Shown: positions 28,001-36,210, counted from the stretch's first letter. The stretch is 64,000 bases of DNA from Pedobacter sp. ok626 (GCF_900100435.1 NZ_FNEX01000001.1:496001-560000); one strand, 5' to 3'. Numbers and translations are program-made. Notes: generated by a model not told the origin, from the sequence alone.

Positions 28001-29427
28001 AACATTTTGCCTTCAATACCTACTAATGAGAGTAAGGGTAGGTATACAATAAGGATGATGATTTCGCCGAAAGTTGCGCTCGCTCTGATTTTGGAAGAAG
28101 CTGTAAAAACCTCTTTGTCCATTTGTTGCTGGGTTAACCTTGGTGTGTCTTTAAAAAGCTTGCTTTCTGTGAGCCGGAATATAATCGCTTCTACAATAAT
28201 TACCGCACCATCTACAATAAGACCAAAATCTATAGCACCTAAACTCATCAGGTTACCAGACACCCCAAAAAGACGCATCATAGAAAAGGCAAATAGCATG
28301 GATAATGGAATTACTGAAGCCACAATCAGACCAGCTCTCCAGTTTCCAAGTAGGAGCAAAAGAACGAAAATTACAATCAGGGCTCCTTCAATCAGATTTT
28401 TCTGAACTGTACTGATGGAGCGACCAACTAGTTCGGTACGGTCTATGTAAGGTTCTATGACTACTCCTTCAGGTAAGGTTTTTTGAATTTGTGTGATCCG
28501 TTCCTTTACGTTTGAGATCACCTGATTGAAGTTCTCACCTTTTAGCATCAGCGTAATTCCAGCTACAACTTCACCAGTTCCGTTTCTAGTTACCGCGCCA
28601 TATCTTGTTGCGGTGCCGTATTGTACTGTTCCAATGTCTCTAATCAGTACTGGAACGCCGCCAACATTTTTAACTACTATCTTTTCAATATCGTCCAGGG
28701 ATTTAACCTGACCGATACCGCGGATGGTATAAGCATTGCTTTGTTGCTCAATATAGGAACCTCCAGTGTTTTCATTGTTGTTTTTAAGCGCATCGTAAAT
28801 CTGAGAAATGGTTACATTATTGGCATTCAGTTTTTCATTGTCTAATGCAATTTCATACTGTTTTACATAACCTCCCCAGCCGCTTACTTCGGCAACGCCT
28901 TTAGTTCCGGCAAGCTGAGTTCTCACTACCCAATCTTGCAAGGTTCTTAAATCGGTAGCGGTATACTTATTTTCGTAGCCTTTTTTTGTGTGTAACACAT
29001 ACTGATAAATTTCACCGAGACCAGTGGTGATAGGGGCCAACGTAGGCTCTACCATACCATCAGGAATGATGCTTTCGGCTTCTTTTAGTTGTGCGGAAAC
29101 TTGTTGCCTTGCCCAGTAGATATCAGTGTCATCTTCGAAAACAATGGTGATTACGGATATTCCGGAACGCGAAATAGAGCGTTTCTCGATCACATTGGGA
29201 ATATTGGCCATGGCCAGCTCAATCGGTGCTGTAATGAATTGCTCCACTTCTTGTGCACCCAGACTTGGGGCTTGGGAGATAATTTGTACTTGATTGTTGG
29301 TGATGTCGGGCACCGCATCAATAGGTAATCTTGTTAAGGAATAAATCCCCCATATGACTAATGCCAGGGTCATTATGCCAATCGCTAGTTTATTCTTTAT
29401 TGAGAATAAAATAATCTTATTAAACAT
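25060..29427 (-). CDS. CzcA/CusA-type RND permease fused to TolC-like outer-membrane factor
   Basis: A 1455-residue protein in one uninterrupted frame. Residues 1-1036 are a complete heavy-metal RND permease (IKNKLAIGIMTLALVIWG, PIELAMANIPNVIEKRS, and the proton-relay segment GAIDFGLIVDGAVIIVEA in TM4). At M1042 a hydrophobic, signal-like segment begins (PLVMILLIFAGLGFTGSAKA), followed by about 400 residues of an outer-membrane efflux protein (ADTAVALALKNNLQL..., two alpha-helical hairpin repeats). Such CzcA-TolC fusions are known in Bacteroidota. It should export divalent or monovalent heavy metals across both membranes with the adaptor downstream. How the C-terminal domain reaches the outer membrane is not obvious; proteolytic separation at the internal signal is one possibility. 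Confidence 0.93.
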   Translation of the reverse strand: MFNKIILFSIKNKLAIGIMTLALVIWGIYSLTRLPIDAVPDITNNQVQIISQAPSLGAQEVEQFITAPIELAMANIPNVIEKRSISRSGISVITIVFEDDTDIYWARQQVSAQLKEAESIIPDGMVEPTLAPITTGLGEIYQYVLHTKKGYENKYTATDLRTLQDWVVRTQLAGTKGVAEVSGWGGYVKQYEIALDNEKLNANNVTISQIYDALKNNNENTGGSYIEQQSNAYTIRGIGQVKSLDDIEKIVVKNVGGVPVLIRDIGTVQYGTATRYGAVTRNGTGEVVAGITLMLKGENFNQVISNVKERITQIQKTLPEGVVIEPYIDRTELVGRSISTVQKNLIEGALIVIFVLLLLLGNWRAGLIVASVIPLSMLFAFSMMRLFGVSGNLMSLGAIDFGLIVDGAVIIVEAIIFRLTESKLFKDTPRLTQQQMDKEVFTASSKIRASATFGEIIILIVYLPLLSLVGIEGKMFKPMAETVVFAIVGAFILSLTYVPMVSALFLSKNTEHKRNISDKIMDFFKRVYKPMLEKALGFKKLVVAIAIVCFGFTLWVFSNMGGEFLPQLEEGDLAVEIAMAQGTSLTQVVETFSKAEKILKDKFPEVKQVVTRIGSAEIPTDPMPIERGDMMVAMLPKEEWTSAKTKEEMSEKMEEALSILPGVSVELTQPMQMRFNELMTGVRQDVAIKIYGEDLDVLVEEANKVSKLIAPVAGVSEPFVEQVTGLPQVLVTYDRDKIAQYGLTIGDINSILKTAFAGNVAGVVFEGEKRFDMVVRLQRDLRENISSIENLYIPLPSGNKVPLNQVAKIELKEAPAQISREDGKRRIYVGFNVKGRDVERTVAEIQQILEAKLKLPSGYYITYGGQFQNLKEAKSRLSIAVPVAMLLILALLYFTFRSLTQTVLIFTAVPLSAIGGVFALLLRGMPFSISAGVGFIALFGVAVLNGIVLISYFNQLKEEGVTDVYKRVMQGTAVRLRPVIMTAAVASLGFLPMALSGGAGAEVQKPLATVVIGGLLSATLLTLFVLPCLYILVTDRKKKLNMPTKPLVMILLIFAGLGFTGSAKAQQLPISADTAVALALKNNLQLKSSGLAVDQSRAMQKTAFDPGKTAFSVSQDPTGGGSNDNSISVSQSFAWPGFYKNQKKVLTGQTGLMEKTGNYTKSEITRDTRLAYYNLLYSINTLKVLELQDSIYRNFIKKSELRYKVGETSNLELITAKNKYQEVQALKKAAEADLAIQQLNLQQLLNLTTTISPTEKVLPVLTLTETGTNGTDNSPLIDVYQQQIAVAKAKIDLERSRAMPDLTLGYAQQFVIKSFNPANVDRSYTPGTRIAGIQLGIAVPIFNGAGRARVNNEKIAVQIAETDYQRMQNQLTMQYKQELQNYAQHKSIVDYFTSGGLKQADEQLRIAQVSYDLGEIGYIEFIQNMALAVQSKLNYLQTVNQLNQSVIQLQFLKGN

Positions 29428-29516
29428 ATAATGATGTTAATTACAGCAGATCAATAGCAAATTTTTGCCATGAAAATGCCTGGGTTAATAATTAAAAAGA
29501 AAAAATCTGAAATTAA

Positions 29517-29840
29517 TTATACCCATTGAGGGGGCTGCCAAATGTCGCCAGGAAATAAGCTAACAGCAACATCGAGGTAATCCGGGAAACTGTTATTTCG
29601 TTCATCCAGGACAAGCGCAGGGACTTTATTTGCCGTAGCTGAAGCTACAAAAGCATGATAAGTACTGGCATGGAAAAATGGTGAGCAGGCATGTGGGCTT
29701 TCATGTTTTTCTGTATGGTTGTCCGAAGCGGAATAACATGCATCTTCATGGCTCGAGGGAAGATCTGTTTCATTACCACAGCATGGCCATGCGGACAGGG
29801 CCATTACGTATATGGTGAATATGAAAGCTAGATACCTCAT
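29517..29840 (-). CDS. Small secreted protein leading the metal efflux operon
   Basis: A 107-residue protein with a signal peptide (MRYLAFIFTIYVMALSAW) followed by a mature part with four to five cysteines and several histidines (PCCGNETD, DACYSASDNHTEKHESPHAC). It ends in the aromatic PGDIWQPPQWV. Short secreted proteins of this kind often precede CzcA-type genes in Bacteroidota (the DUF6660 group looks similar from memory). Metal binding in the periplasm is plausible from the Cys/His content but unproven. It is 89 bases upstream of the RND fusion gene and has a good promoter 4 bases before its ATG. Confidence 0.7.
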   Translation of the reverse strand: MRYLAFIFTIYVMALSAWPCCGNETDLPSSHEDACYSASDNHTEKHESPHACSPFFHASTYHAFVASATANKVPALVLDERNNSFPDYLDVAVSLFPGDIWQPPQWV

Positions 29841-30145
29841 ATTACAAACTTAAGCCTTTTTTTTAAAAACCCAATTAATCCTTATCATTCTGCTGTTTAA
29901 TTTTAATTAAAAGTTAACCAATCTCTCTTAAGGCGTGTTTTAGCCTTGGAAGGTTTCTTTATGTAATAAGAATATTGCAAGGGTCACAATCCGACAATAA
30001 CTATACACCGCAGTATTTGGCCCATATACCTGGCTTAAAATAAACTATGAATTAATCACATAAAAAGGCAGATTTTTAAAAAATAAAAGGCACTTTTGCA
30101 AAACTGTAAAACAATAGAATAAAGATGTAAAAGAACTGCGTATAT
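29841..30145. other. 305-base divergent intergenic region
   Basis: An AT-rich spacer between the metal operon (minus) and mgtE (plus). It contains the operon promoter near 29845-29874 and, for mgtE, a near-consensus -7 element CACTTTTG at 30091-30098. No convincing coding frame, RNA gene or magnesium riboswitch fold was recognised in the mgtE leader, although a riboswitch cannot be excluded by eye. Confidence 0.4.
29845..29874 (-). promoter_or_regulatory. Promoter of the metal efflux operon
   Basis: On the minus strand TTG (29874-29872), a 19-base spacer and TAAGTTTG (29852-29845) match the Bacteroidota TTTG-N19-TAnnTTTG promoter. The -7 element ends only 4 bases before the ATG at 29840, so the transcript would be nearly leaderless. 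A perfect 12-bp palindrome TTTTAATTAAAA (29901-29912) lies upstream and could bind a regulator. Confidence 0.55.
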
Positions 30146-31519
30146 ATGGAAGAGGAAGTGGTTGAAGAGATAGTTAGACTGTTAGAACAGGATGACGATA
30201 CACAATTAAAAGTTTATCTTGATGATCTTAACATTTCGGATGTTGAGCATTTAATAGATGAGCTTCCCCAACACGCAGTAAAATTTATCGATACGCTGTC
30301 TATAAAAAGAGCAGTTAATGTTTTTAGAATCCTTGATTTTCCTACACAGGAAAAAATCATTAAAAAACTTCCGGGAAATAAACTGGCTGAGCTGATCAAC
30401 TTGTTGCCTCCAGATGACCGTACCGCTTTGTTTAGCGAACTGAAAGGGGATGCTGTAAAAAAACTTATTATCCTGTTACCCGCAAAGGATAGGATTGAAG
30501 CACTTTCGTTATTGGGTTACGAAGAGGATAGTGTGGGTAGGTTGATGACTCCGGATTATGTAGCAGTTAAAAAAGACTGGACCGTTAGCCGGGTATTGTC
30601 TCACATCAGACGTTATGGAAAAAACTCTGAAACCATTGATGTGATTTACGTGATTGATAAAGATGGTGTATTGCTGGATGACATCAGAATCAGAGAAGTC
30701 TTACTTGCAGATCCTGACGCTAAAATTGGTGAGTTAACAGATCATCGTTTGATTTCATTGAAAGTAAATGACCCGCAAGAGGAAGCGATTAATGTGTTTA
30801 GAATGAACAACCGGGTAGCTTTACCTGTGGTTGATGATAATAACGTTTTGCTTGGTATTGTTACGGTTGATGATATTCTATGGATTGCTAATGAAGAGTA
30901 CACCGAGGATATGCATAAAATTGGGGGTACCCAAGCGCTAGACGAACCTTATCTGGATATGCCAATTTTCGGTTTATTTAGAAGAAGGATTGGCTGGTTG
31001 GTTGTTCTGTTTCTCGGCGAAATGCTTACCGCTACAGCAATGGCCCATTTTGAAGCCGATATTGCCAAAGCCGTTATTTTAGCCATGTTTGTGCCACTAA
31101 TTATATCGAGTGGTGGAAATAGTGGATCTCAAGCCTCTACATTGATTATACAAGCGATGGCATTGGGAGAAATTACTATAGGTGATTGGTGGCGCGTAAT
31201 GCGAAGAGAGATCATTTCCGGATTGATGCTTGGTATTGTACTGGGTACTATAGGCTTTTTAAGGATATTTGTATGGACCTTCTTTACAGATATGTACGGA
31301 CCGCATTGGATGTTGGTAGGCTTAACGGTTGGGGTAGCACTGGTGGGTGTAGTGTTATGGGGTTCTCTGGCAGGATCTATGTTACCTCTGCTGCTTAAAA
31401 AGTTAGGAGCCGACCCTGCAACGTCGTCAGCTCCTTTTGTTGCAACCCTGGTTGATGTAACCGGGTTAATCATTTACTTCTCTGTAGCAGTAATGTTTTT
31501 AACAGGAGTGCTGTTATAA
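30146..31519 (+). CDS. mgtE: Magnesium transporter MgtE
   Basis: A 457-residue MgtE channel. An N-terminal superhelical domain with repeated short helices (ELINLLPPDDRTALFSEL) spans about residues 1-130, two CBS domains span about 130-255 (VGRLMTPDYVAV, NNRVALPVVDDNNVLLGIVTVDDI), and five membrane helices follow, with the selectivity signature SSGGNSGSQASTLIIQA in TM2 and the conserved DPATSSAPFVATLVDVTG in TM5. It imports Mg2+ with gating by the cytosolic domains. Length and architecture are standard. It converges with the FKBP gene, 3 bases away. Confidence 0.95.
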   Translation: MEEEVVEEIVRLLEQDDDTQLKVYLDDLNISDVEHLIDELPQHAVKFIDTLSIKRAVNVFRILDFPTQEKIIKKLPGNKLAELINLLPPDDRTALFSELKGDAVKKLIILLPAKDRIEALSLLGYEEDSVGRLMTPDYVAVKKDWTVSRVLSHIRRYGKNSETIDVIYVIDKDGVLLDDIRIREVLLADPDAKIGELTDHRLISLKVNDPQEEAINVFRMNNRVALPVVDDNNVLLGIVTVDDILWIANEEYTEDMHKIGGTQALDEPYLDMPIFGLFRRRIGWLVVLFLGEMLTATAMAHFEADIAKAVILAMFVPLIISSGGNSGSQASTLIIQAMALGEITIGDWWRVMRREIISGLMLGIVLGTIGFLRIFVWTFFTDMYGPHWMLVGLTVGVALVGVVLWGSLAGSMLPLLLKKLGADPATSSAPFVATLVDVTGLIIYFSVAVMFLTGVLL

Positions 31520-31522
31520 AGA

Positions 31523-31993
31523 TTATTGAACGTTTGTAAGTTTTATTGTGAAATCAAGTACTGAGTTTGCTGGAATACCAGGTTGTGCATTATTGCCATA
31601 AGCGTATCCTGATGGGATAAATAGTCTTATTTGTCCACCTTTTTGGATATATGGAATTCCAATTTGCCAGCCTACAATTAAACTACTTAATGGAAATGGT
31701 TTTGCCTGATCGCTATCAAAATTGCTTGATGCTCCCAATACTTTACCCGAATAATCAACAGTAACTGTTTTACTAACTGTAACTACCTCGCCTGAGCCTG
31801 GAGTGATCACTTGATAAAATACACCTGATTTATCTTTAAGGGCAGGAATTTTGTTGTCAGTTACATATTTTCTGATTGCAATAGTATCTGCTGTTAACTG
31901 TGCGTTTGCATCAAAATCATCAACGCTACTTTTACAAGCTGTAAAGCCAGTTGCAATTGCAGCAAGAAGCACTAAATGTTTAATCTGTTTCAT
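31523..31993 (-). CDS. FKBP-type peptidyl-prolyl isomerase lipoprotein
   Basis: A 156-residue protein with a lipobox near residue 20 (GFTACKSS) and a C-terminal FKBP domain from about residue 55. The FKBP core reads KTVTVDYSGKVL, SSLIVGWQIGIPYIQKGG and IPSGYAYGNN...IPANSVLDFTIKL. It likely assists folding of secreted proteins at the periplasmic face of a membrane. The aspartate usual in the FKBP core (FDSD) is retained. It is transcribed in the same direction as ychF, 139 bases downstream of it. Confidence 0.9.
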   Translation of the reverse strand: MKQIKHLVLLAAIATGFTACKSSVDDFDANAQLTADTIAIRKYVTDNKIPALKDKSGVFYQVITPGSGEVVTVSKTVTVDYSGKVLGASSNFDSDQAKPFPLSSLIVGWQIGIPYIQKGGQIRLFIPSGYAYGNNAQPGIPANSVLDFTIKLTNVQ

Positions 31994-32065
31994 AATATAC
32001 TTTTATCTTTTGAGATGACCTATCTCTATTTGGAGTAGAAAATAATACGTTCTCAGAGAAGACCT

Positions 32066-32101
32066 AGGAATTTTTGCCATTCTTCATGGCAAAAGGTTCC
32101 T
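32066..32101 (-). other. Long stem-loop between ychF and the FKBP gene
   Basis: TTTTGCCAT and ATGGCAAAA pair perfectly around a TCTTC loop, and outer arms AGGAA/TTCCT extend the structure. It sits downstream of ychF and upstream of the FKBP start on the same strand. There is no U-run, so it may be a Rho-type end, an RNA-stability hairpin or an operator. Confidence 0.4.
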
Positions 32102-32132
32102 TCTTCGAAGAGTAATGTTTTATTTTAATATT

Positions 32133-33227
32133 TTAAACGTTGAAACGGAAGTGCATAATGTCACCATCCTCTACAACATAGGTTTTTCCTTCGACACCTA
32201 ATTTACCTGCGTCTTTACAAGCATTCTCAGAACCTAAGGTTACAAAGTCATTATATTTAATCACCTCAGCGCGGATAAATCCTTTTTCGAAATCGGTATG
32301 GATTACACCAGCAGCTTGTGGAGCTGTAAAGCCTTTAGTAATTGTCCAGGCTCTTACTTCTTGTACACCTGCAGTAAAATAAGTATATAAGTCTAATAAA
32401 CGGTATGCTGCAACAATCAATTTGTTTACACCAGATTCTGTTAAACCAAGATCAGCTAAAAACTCCTGACGTTCTTCGTAACTTTCTAATTCAGCAATTT
32501 CTGATTCTATTTTAGCAGAGATGACCAATACTTCAGCATTCTCATTTTTTACTGCTTCTCTAACACGTTCAACATAAGCGTTGCCGTTGATTACCGAACC
32601 TTCATCAACATTACAAACGTACAATACTGGTTTTTGAGTTAACAAGCCCAGGTCTTGAATAAATTCGAAATCTTCTGCTGATACTGCTGCCGAACGAACT
32701 GATTGTCCGCTTTCCAACTGTGCTTTAATAATGCTAAGGATATCGAAAGTTCTTTTGGCGTCCTTATCTGTTTTAGCCATTTTCTCAACTTTCTGAATGC
32801 GTTTATCAACTGTATCCAGATCTTTAAGTTGTAATTCGGTATCAATGATTTCTTTATCACGAATAGGATCAACTGAACCATCAACGTGGATCACATTTCC
32901 ATCGTCAAAACAACGCAATACATGAATGATTGCATTTGTAGCCCTGATGTTACCTAAAAACTGGTTGCCTAAACCTTCACCTTTTGATGCACCTTTTACC
33001 AAACCAGCGATATCTACGATTTCGATAGTATTTGGAACGATACGGTTTGGCTTAACCAACTCGGCTAATTTTGTCAATCTCTCGTCTGGTACAGTAATTA
33101 CGCCTATATTAGGCTCGATAGTACAAAAAGGGAAGTTCGCCGCTTGGGCTTTCGCGTTAGATAAACAGTTAAATAATGTAGATTTTCCAACATTTGGTAA
33201 ACCAACGATACCACATTGTAATGCCAT
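32133..33227 (-). CDS. ychF: Redox-regulated ATPase YchF (Obg-family)
   Basis: A 364-residue protein of standard length. The P-loop [12 protein letters not shown], the switch region with [21 protein letters not shown] and [20 protein letters not shown] are diagnostic. Instead of the NKxD guanine motif it has VCNVDEG, which fits the ATP preference of YchF. A coiled-coil insert (about 130-200) and the C-terminal TGS domain ([16 protein letters not shown]...) follow. YchF binds ribosomes and modulates stress responses in other bacteria. Confidence 0.96.
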   Translation of the reverse strand: MALQCGIVGLPNVGKSTLFNCLSNAKAQAANFPFCTIEPNIGVITVPDERLTKLAELVKPNRIVPNTIEIVDIAGLVKGASKGEGLGNQFLGNIRATNAIIHVLRCFDDGNVIHVDGSVDPIRDKEIIDTELQLKDLDTVDKRIQKVEKMAKTDKDAKRTFDILSIIKAQLESGQSVRSAAVSAEDFEFIQDLGLLTQKPVLYVCNVDEGSVINGNAYVERVREAVKNENAEVLVISAKIESEIAELESYEERQEFLADLGLTESGVNKLIVAAYRLLDLYTYFTAGVQEVRAWTITKGFTAPQAAGVIHTDFEKGFIRAEVIKYNDFVTLGSENACKDAGKLGVEGKTYVVEDGDIMHFRFNV

Positions 33228-33326
33228 GAATGATTTTTTTCTTGATTTGGCGCAAAGGTATCAATTTTTTAAAAATATTTTTTATGTTTAGGGTACTTAA
33301 ACCTTATTAAGTAATAATTAACGATT

Positions 33327-33806
33327 ATGGAGAATATTGAAGATACAGAGCCGATAGAAGAAGCAGCTGAAGAACATGAACAACTAGTAGTAACTGAAGA
33401 GATCAGGAGCTATATTTACGAGACTGCAAAGTGGACCCGGTTTCTCTCCGTTATAGGTTTTTTGTTTGCAGCCTTGATGGCGCTTACTGCATTTAGCGCG
33501 ACTGCGATCATGGAGACTCTTCAGGTCTCTGCGCCAGGGAACCCAATGGCCCAGTTGGGTGCGACGTTTCTGACAGTATATTTTTTATGCGTTTCGCTGA
33601 TGCTGTTTTACCCTAGTTTTTTGCTGTTTAAATTTTCTAATGCAGCGAATACTGCGGTATTGTACGGTGACCAGGAGAACTTTACTGTTGCAATGAAAAA
33701 AATGAAATCAGTATTTAAGTTTTGGGGTGTGGTTACCATTGTGATCATGGCTGTATATATACTTGGCATCTTGCTTACGCTTGTGGCTAAAACTGGTGGG
33801 GCATAG
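33327..33806 (+). CDS. Small integral membrane protein (DUF5362-like)
   Basis: A 159-residue protein with an acidic N-terminus (about residues 1-30, Glu-rich) and three clear membrane segments at about 45-65, 85-108 and 132-155. The order acidic tail, TAKWTRFLSVIGF, membrane hairpin, and KKMKSVFKFWGV before the last helix resembles DUF5362 proteins as I remember them. No function is known. Its 3' end overlaps by 20 bases with the convergent SRPBCC gene, so read-through transcripts would be antisense to each other. Confidence 0.7.
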   Translation: MENIEDTEPIEEAAEEHEQLVVTEEIRSYIYETAKWTRFLSVIGFLFAALMALTAFSATAIMETLQVSAPGNPMAQLGATFLTVYFLCVSLMLFYPSFLLFKFSNAANTAVLYGDQENFTVAMKKMKSVFKFWGVVTIVIMAVYILGILLTLVAKTGGA

Positions 33807-34485
33807 TATTTTCGATAGTATGTTTAAAGGTTTTTATTTCCTTTTTAAGCAGACTTTCGAAATACGGGTTTAGCAGTTTAGCCATTCCCAAGCCAATGCC
33901 ACCAGCCGGAGGGCGGTAAGAAAGCACAATTTTTAATAATGTACCCTGTTGGTCGGGTGTTGCTGTAAATTGAACCCTTCCAACATGCTGAATTAATGAG
34001 CCCGGAACGGATCGCCAGCCGATTAAACGTCCGGGCTCATCTTTAATAATTTCTGCTTGCCAGTCTACAGCAAACAAATTGCCCATCACATTTGATTTCC
34101 ATCTGGATAGATTTTCTTCAACCATTTCTACATTTAGTAAGTGCTTAATGCTTCCCGGTAGGTTATTTAAATTACGCCAGTAATTGTAGACATCTTTGGC
34201 TGGACGGTCGATTTCAAATTCGCCTCTAATGTTTATCGTATGGGGTTTGCTGGCATCTATACCTAATGACTCGTACAATAGGCAATGACCTGTAAAGGCC
34301 CGATAAGCGAGGTAGGTTCCATATAGAAATGATGCGCCTAATGGTTTTTTGATGCCTCTGCTCATTAATATCCCAGCTAAAAACATGGATACCATACGTT
34401 CATTCACACCAACGTTTGCATATTGGTGTTTTTCAATAGAAAATTTGCCCGAACGAAGCTTCAGATTAGTTTGATGTGTAGTCAT
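33787..34485 (-). CDS. DUF2892-like membrane segment fused to SRPBCC domain
   Basis: A 232-residue protein. Residues about 25-75 (NVGVNERMVSMFLAGILMSRG...GTYLAYRAFTGHCLLYESLGID) look like the hydrophobic DUF2892/YgaP-type domain. From residue 85 there is a START/SRPBCC (coenzyme Q cyclase-like) domain: GEFEIDRPAKDVYNYWRN, LIGWRSVPGSLIQHVGRVQF. The combination suggests a membrane-attached lipid- or hydrophobe-binding protein. The partner gene 9 bases upstream on the same strand encodes a small soluble protein. Function unknown. Confidence 0.75.
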   Translation of the reverse strand: MTTHQTNLKLRSGKFSIEKHQYANVGVNERMVSMFLAGILMSRGIKKPLGASFLYGTYLAYRAFTGHCLLYESLGIDASKPHTINIRGEFEIDRPAKDVYNYWRNLNNLPGSIKHLLNVEMVEENLSRWKSNVMGNLFAVDWQAEIIKDEPGRLIGWRSVPGSLIQHVGRVQFTATPDQQGTLLKIVLSYRPPAGGIGLGMAKLLNPYFESLLKKEIKTFKHTIENTMPHQF

Positions 34486-34494
34486 AATATGGTG

Positions 34495-34737
34495 TTACTT
34501 GTTACTTATTGCTGATCCAATGAGGTTTACCGTTTGTTGATCCAGATCTCCCCAAATCTGCTCCCAGTCTCCATCTTCTTCTTTTCTGATTTGTGTTAAA
34601 CTCTTACCCGAGTGTATACATTCGTAATATGCAACTCCATCGGTAGTTTCTTCTACCTTTACCTGGATGGTAGTAGGTTTTCCGTTTAAATTAACCTCTA
34701 TGTCAAAGTCTTGTGATTGTAATTCTGTTGCTCCCAT
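34495..34737 (-). CDS. Small conserved-looking protein of unknown function
   Basis: An 80-residue acidic soluble protein with alternating beta-strand-like segments (FDIEVNLNGKPTTIQVKVEE, GVAYYECIHSGKSLTQIRKEE). It has no signal peptide and no membrane segment. It is the first gene of a two-gene unit with the SRPBCC protein (9-base spacing), so the two probably work together. I do not recognise a family. Confidence 0.65.
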   Translation of the reverse strand: MGATELQSQDFDIEVNLNGKPTTIQVKVEETTDGVAYYECIHSGKSLTQIRKEEDGDWEQIWGDLDQQTVNLIGSAISNK

Positions 34738-34847
34738 TGTAGTTTGATTTACAGATTAAATACTAACAGATACCTTAGATATTAACACTTTAGCTGAAAA
34801 TATGTTTTATTTTTTTATTTTGCAGAACCAAATAAATCATTCCCATT

Positions 34848-35300
34848 ATGTACAATGAAAATTATCCGGAAATTTACCAGGGGTATTTTAATTATAGAGA
34901 ACCCTATGTTGAAAATCTGGAAGATATTTATCAAAAACCTGTAGTAATTCCAATCTATCACATTGAAGACTTATTTAATGATGAGGTATTGAATGATGTA
35001 CGTAGGTTTAATGAAATTTGTAATGATCCTGATGCTAAAGCAGAGTGTGAGCTATTGGGCGCGCAGTTAAAAGAACGGGATTTACATATTTTTAAATACT
35101 TTCATTTTATTGCAGCCCAAAGGTATGTTTTGGATGAGCTAAAGACGAGGTATCGCGACTTTTACGAACTGGAGCATACGCTAAAGCAGTTTGAAGCTAT
35201 AGGATATGATGTAAGTAAAGCCAGAGAAACTGATTTGGTTAAAAGAAAAAGACAGCTGCTGGATTTTCAAGCACGCTTGTGCTTCAGACAATTTGCTTAA
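34848..35300 (+). CDS. Hypothetical soluble protein
   Basis: A 150-residue protein rich in Tyr, Glu and Leu, predicted mostly helical after residue 40 (DVRRFNEICNDPDAKAECELLGAQ, RYVLDELKTRYRDFYELEHTL). No signal peptide, metal motif or known domain is visible. It begins downstream of an AT-rich leader and stands 21 bases before the thioredoxin gene on the same strand, possibly one transcript. Function not recognised. Confidence 0.6.
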   Translation: MYNENYPEIYQGYFNYREPYVENLEDIYQKPVVIPIYHIEDLFNDEVLNDVRRFNEICNDPDAKAECELLGAQLKERDLHIFKYFHFIAAQRYVLDELKTRYRDFYELEHTLKQFEAIGYDVSKARETDLVKRKRQLLDFQARLCFRQFA

Positions 35301-35321
35301 ATCTCTTTAAATAAAAAGAAT

Positions 35322-35846
35322 ATGAAATTGACCCGCGTAGCAATCTTATTGCTTTTGCTACCCTTCGCCACTATCGCACAGGATGACAAAAGTACCTTAA
35401 CGAAACTTGGAGAAAGTGTTCCAAAATTTTCTTTTGAGATAGAAAGAGGAAAAACAGCTAATATCGATGACTATAAAGGGAAGCTTATTCTTATTAATCT
35501 TTTTGCAACCTGGTGTCCGCCATGTAATACTGAACTTCCGCTGGTTCAAAAGCAGATTTGGGAGAAATATAGTAACAACCCTGACTTCGCATTTTTTGTT
35601 TTTGGGCGTGAAGAAGGCTGGGATAAATTAGAACCCTTTAAAAAAGCTAAAGGATTCACTTTCCCTATACTTCCAGATGTTGATCGCAGTATTTTTAGCA
35701 AATTTGCTACCCAATCTATTCCACGGAACATTATTGTAGACCAAAATGGTAAGATCATTTATCAGTCGATAGGTTTTTCAGAGAAAGAATTTGCAGAAAT
35801 GGTTGCCTTGATCGATGCGAATCTGAAAAAAACAAGCGGCCGTTAA
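35322..35846 (+). CDS. TlpA-like periplasmic thioredoxin
   Basis: A 174-residue protein with a signal peptide (about residues 1-19, ending IAQ) and a TlpA/ResA thioredoxin fold. The redox site is WCPPCN (about residues 66-71), and the cis-proline loop reads SIPRNIIVD. These proteins reduce disulfides or support cytochrome c maturation outside the cytoplasm. There is no cytochrome gene nearby, so the partner is unknown. Length matches single-domain TlpA proteins. Confidence 0.9.
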   Translation: MKLTRVAILLLLLPFATIAQDDKSTLTKLGESVPKFSFEIERGKTANIDDYKGKLILINLFATWCPPCNTELPLVQKQIWEKYSNNPDFAFFVFGREEGWDKLEPFKKAKGFTFPILPDVDRSIFSKFATQSIPRNIIVDQNGKIIYQSIGFSEKEFAEMVALIDANLKKTSGR

Positions 35847-35851
35847 GCAAG

Positions 35852-36101
35852 CTAATTACCCTTTCTGGTTTCTTTTCTTACAACAGGCGCAACCTTAGTA
35901 CCAAACAGTTCAATAGTTTTTAGAATTTGTTTATGCGATATCGCACCCGTTACCAATTGCGCAAGGAATCTGGTATTGCGGAACATCATCGGCCAACTTT
36001 ACTTCTTCCAATAGTTCCTGAACTCTTTTTTGCGCATTTATTGCTTTTCCAGCAGTACCATCTGGTTGTAATTCTCCGAATGTGCTAATCCCTAATTCCA
36101 T
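35852..36101 (-). pseudogene. Decayed luciferase-like flavin monooxygenase (internal deletion)
   Basis: On the minus strand the ATG at 36101 opens MELGISTFGELQPDGTAGKA and continues to VKLADDV, the typical N-terminus of LLM-class flavin oxidoreductases. At about 35985 the homology jumps, in another frame, to the family's C-terminus (FRNTRFLAQLVTGAISHKQ, then TIELFGTKVAPVVRKETRKGN and a TAG at 35852-35854). The family is about 340 residues; only about 40 plus 43 remain, so roughly 260 codons were lost and the junction is frameshifted. The intact N-terminal frame ends at a stop shortly after the junction. Confidence 0.8.
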
Positions 36102-36210
36102 ATTATTGCTTTGACGTAAAAGTATAAAGAAAATTAGAACCAATTTGTTTCGGAGTATCGTATATCAATTTTATTATTAATTTAGACGCCCTATTGATGC
36201 CGAAAACAAG

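Noticed and set aside
27941..28405. 154-codon plus-strand frame
   Set aside because: Lies wholly antisense within the RND permease gene, with low-complexity Ile/Thr/Pro composition and no family resemblance; a shadow of the real gene.
29841..30145. Possible Mg2+ riboswitch before mgtE
   Set aside because: No conserved M-box elements could be recognised by eye; needs a covariance-model search.
32926..33291. 121-codon plus-strand frame over the ychF 5' end
   Set aside because: Antisense to the well-conserved P-loop region of ychF; composition follows from the opposite strand.
35931..36143. 70-residue minus-strand protein
   Set aside because: Only its middle matches a family (LLM N-terminus); it is the fragment of a pseudogene read past the deletion junction, with an upstream extension of no meaning.
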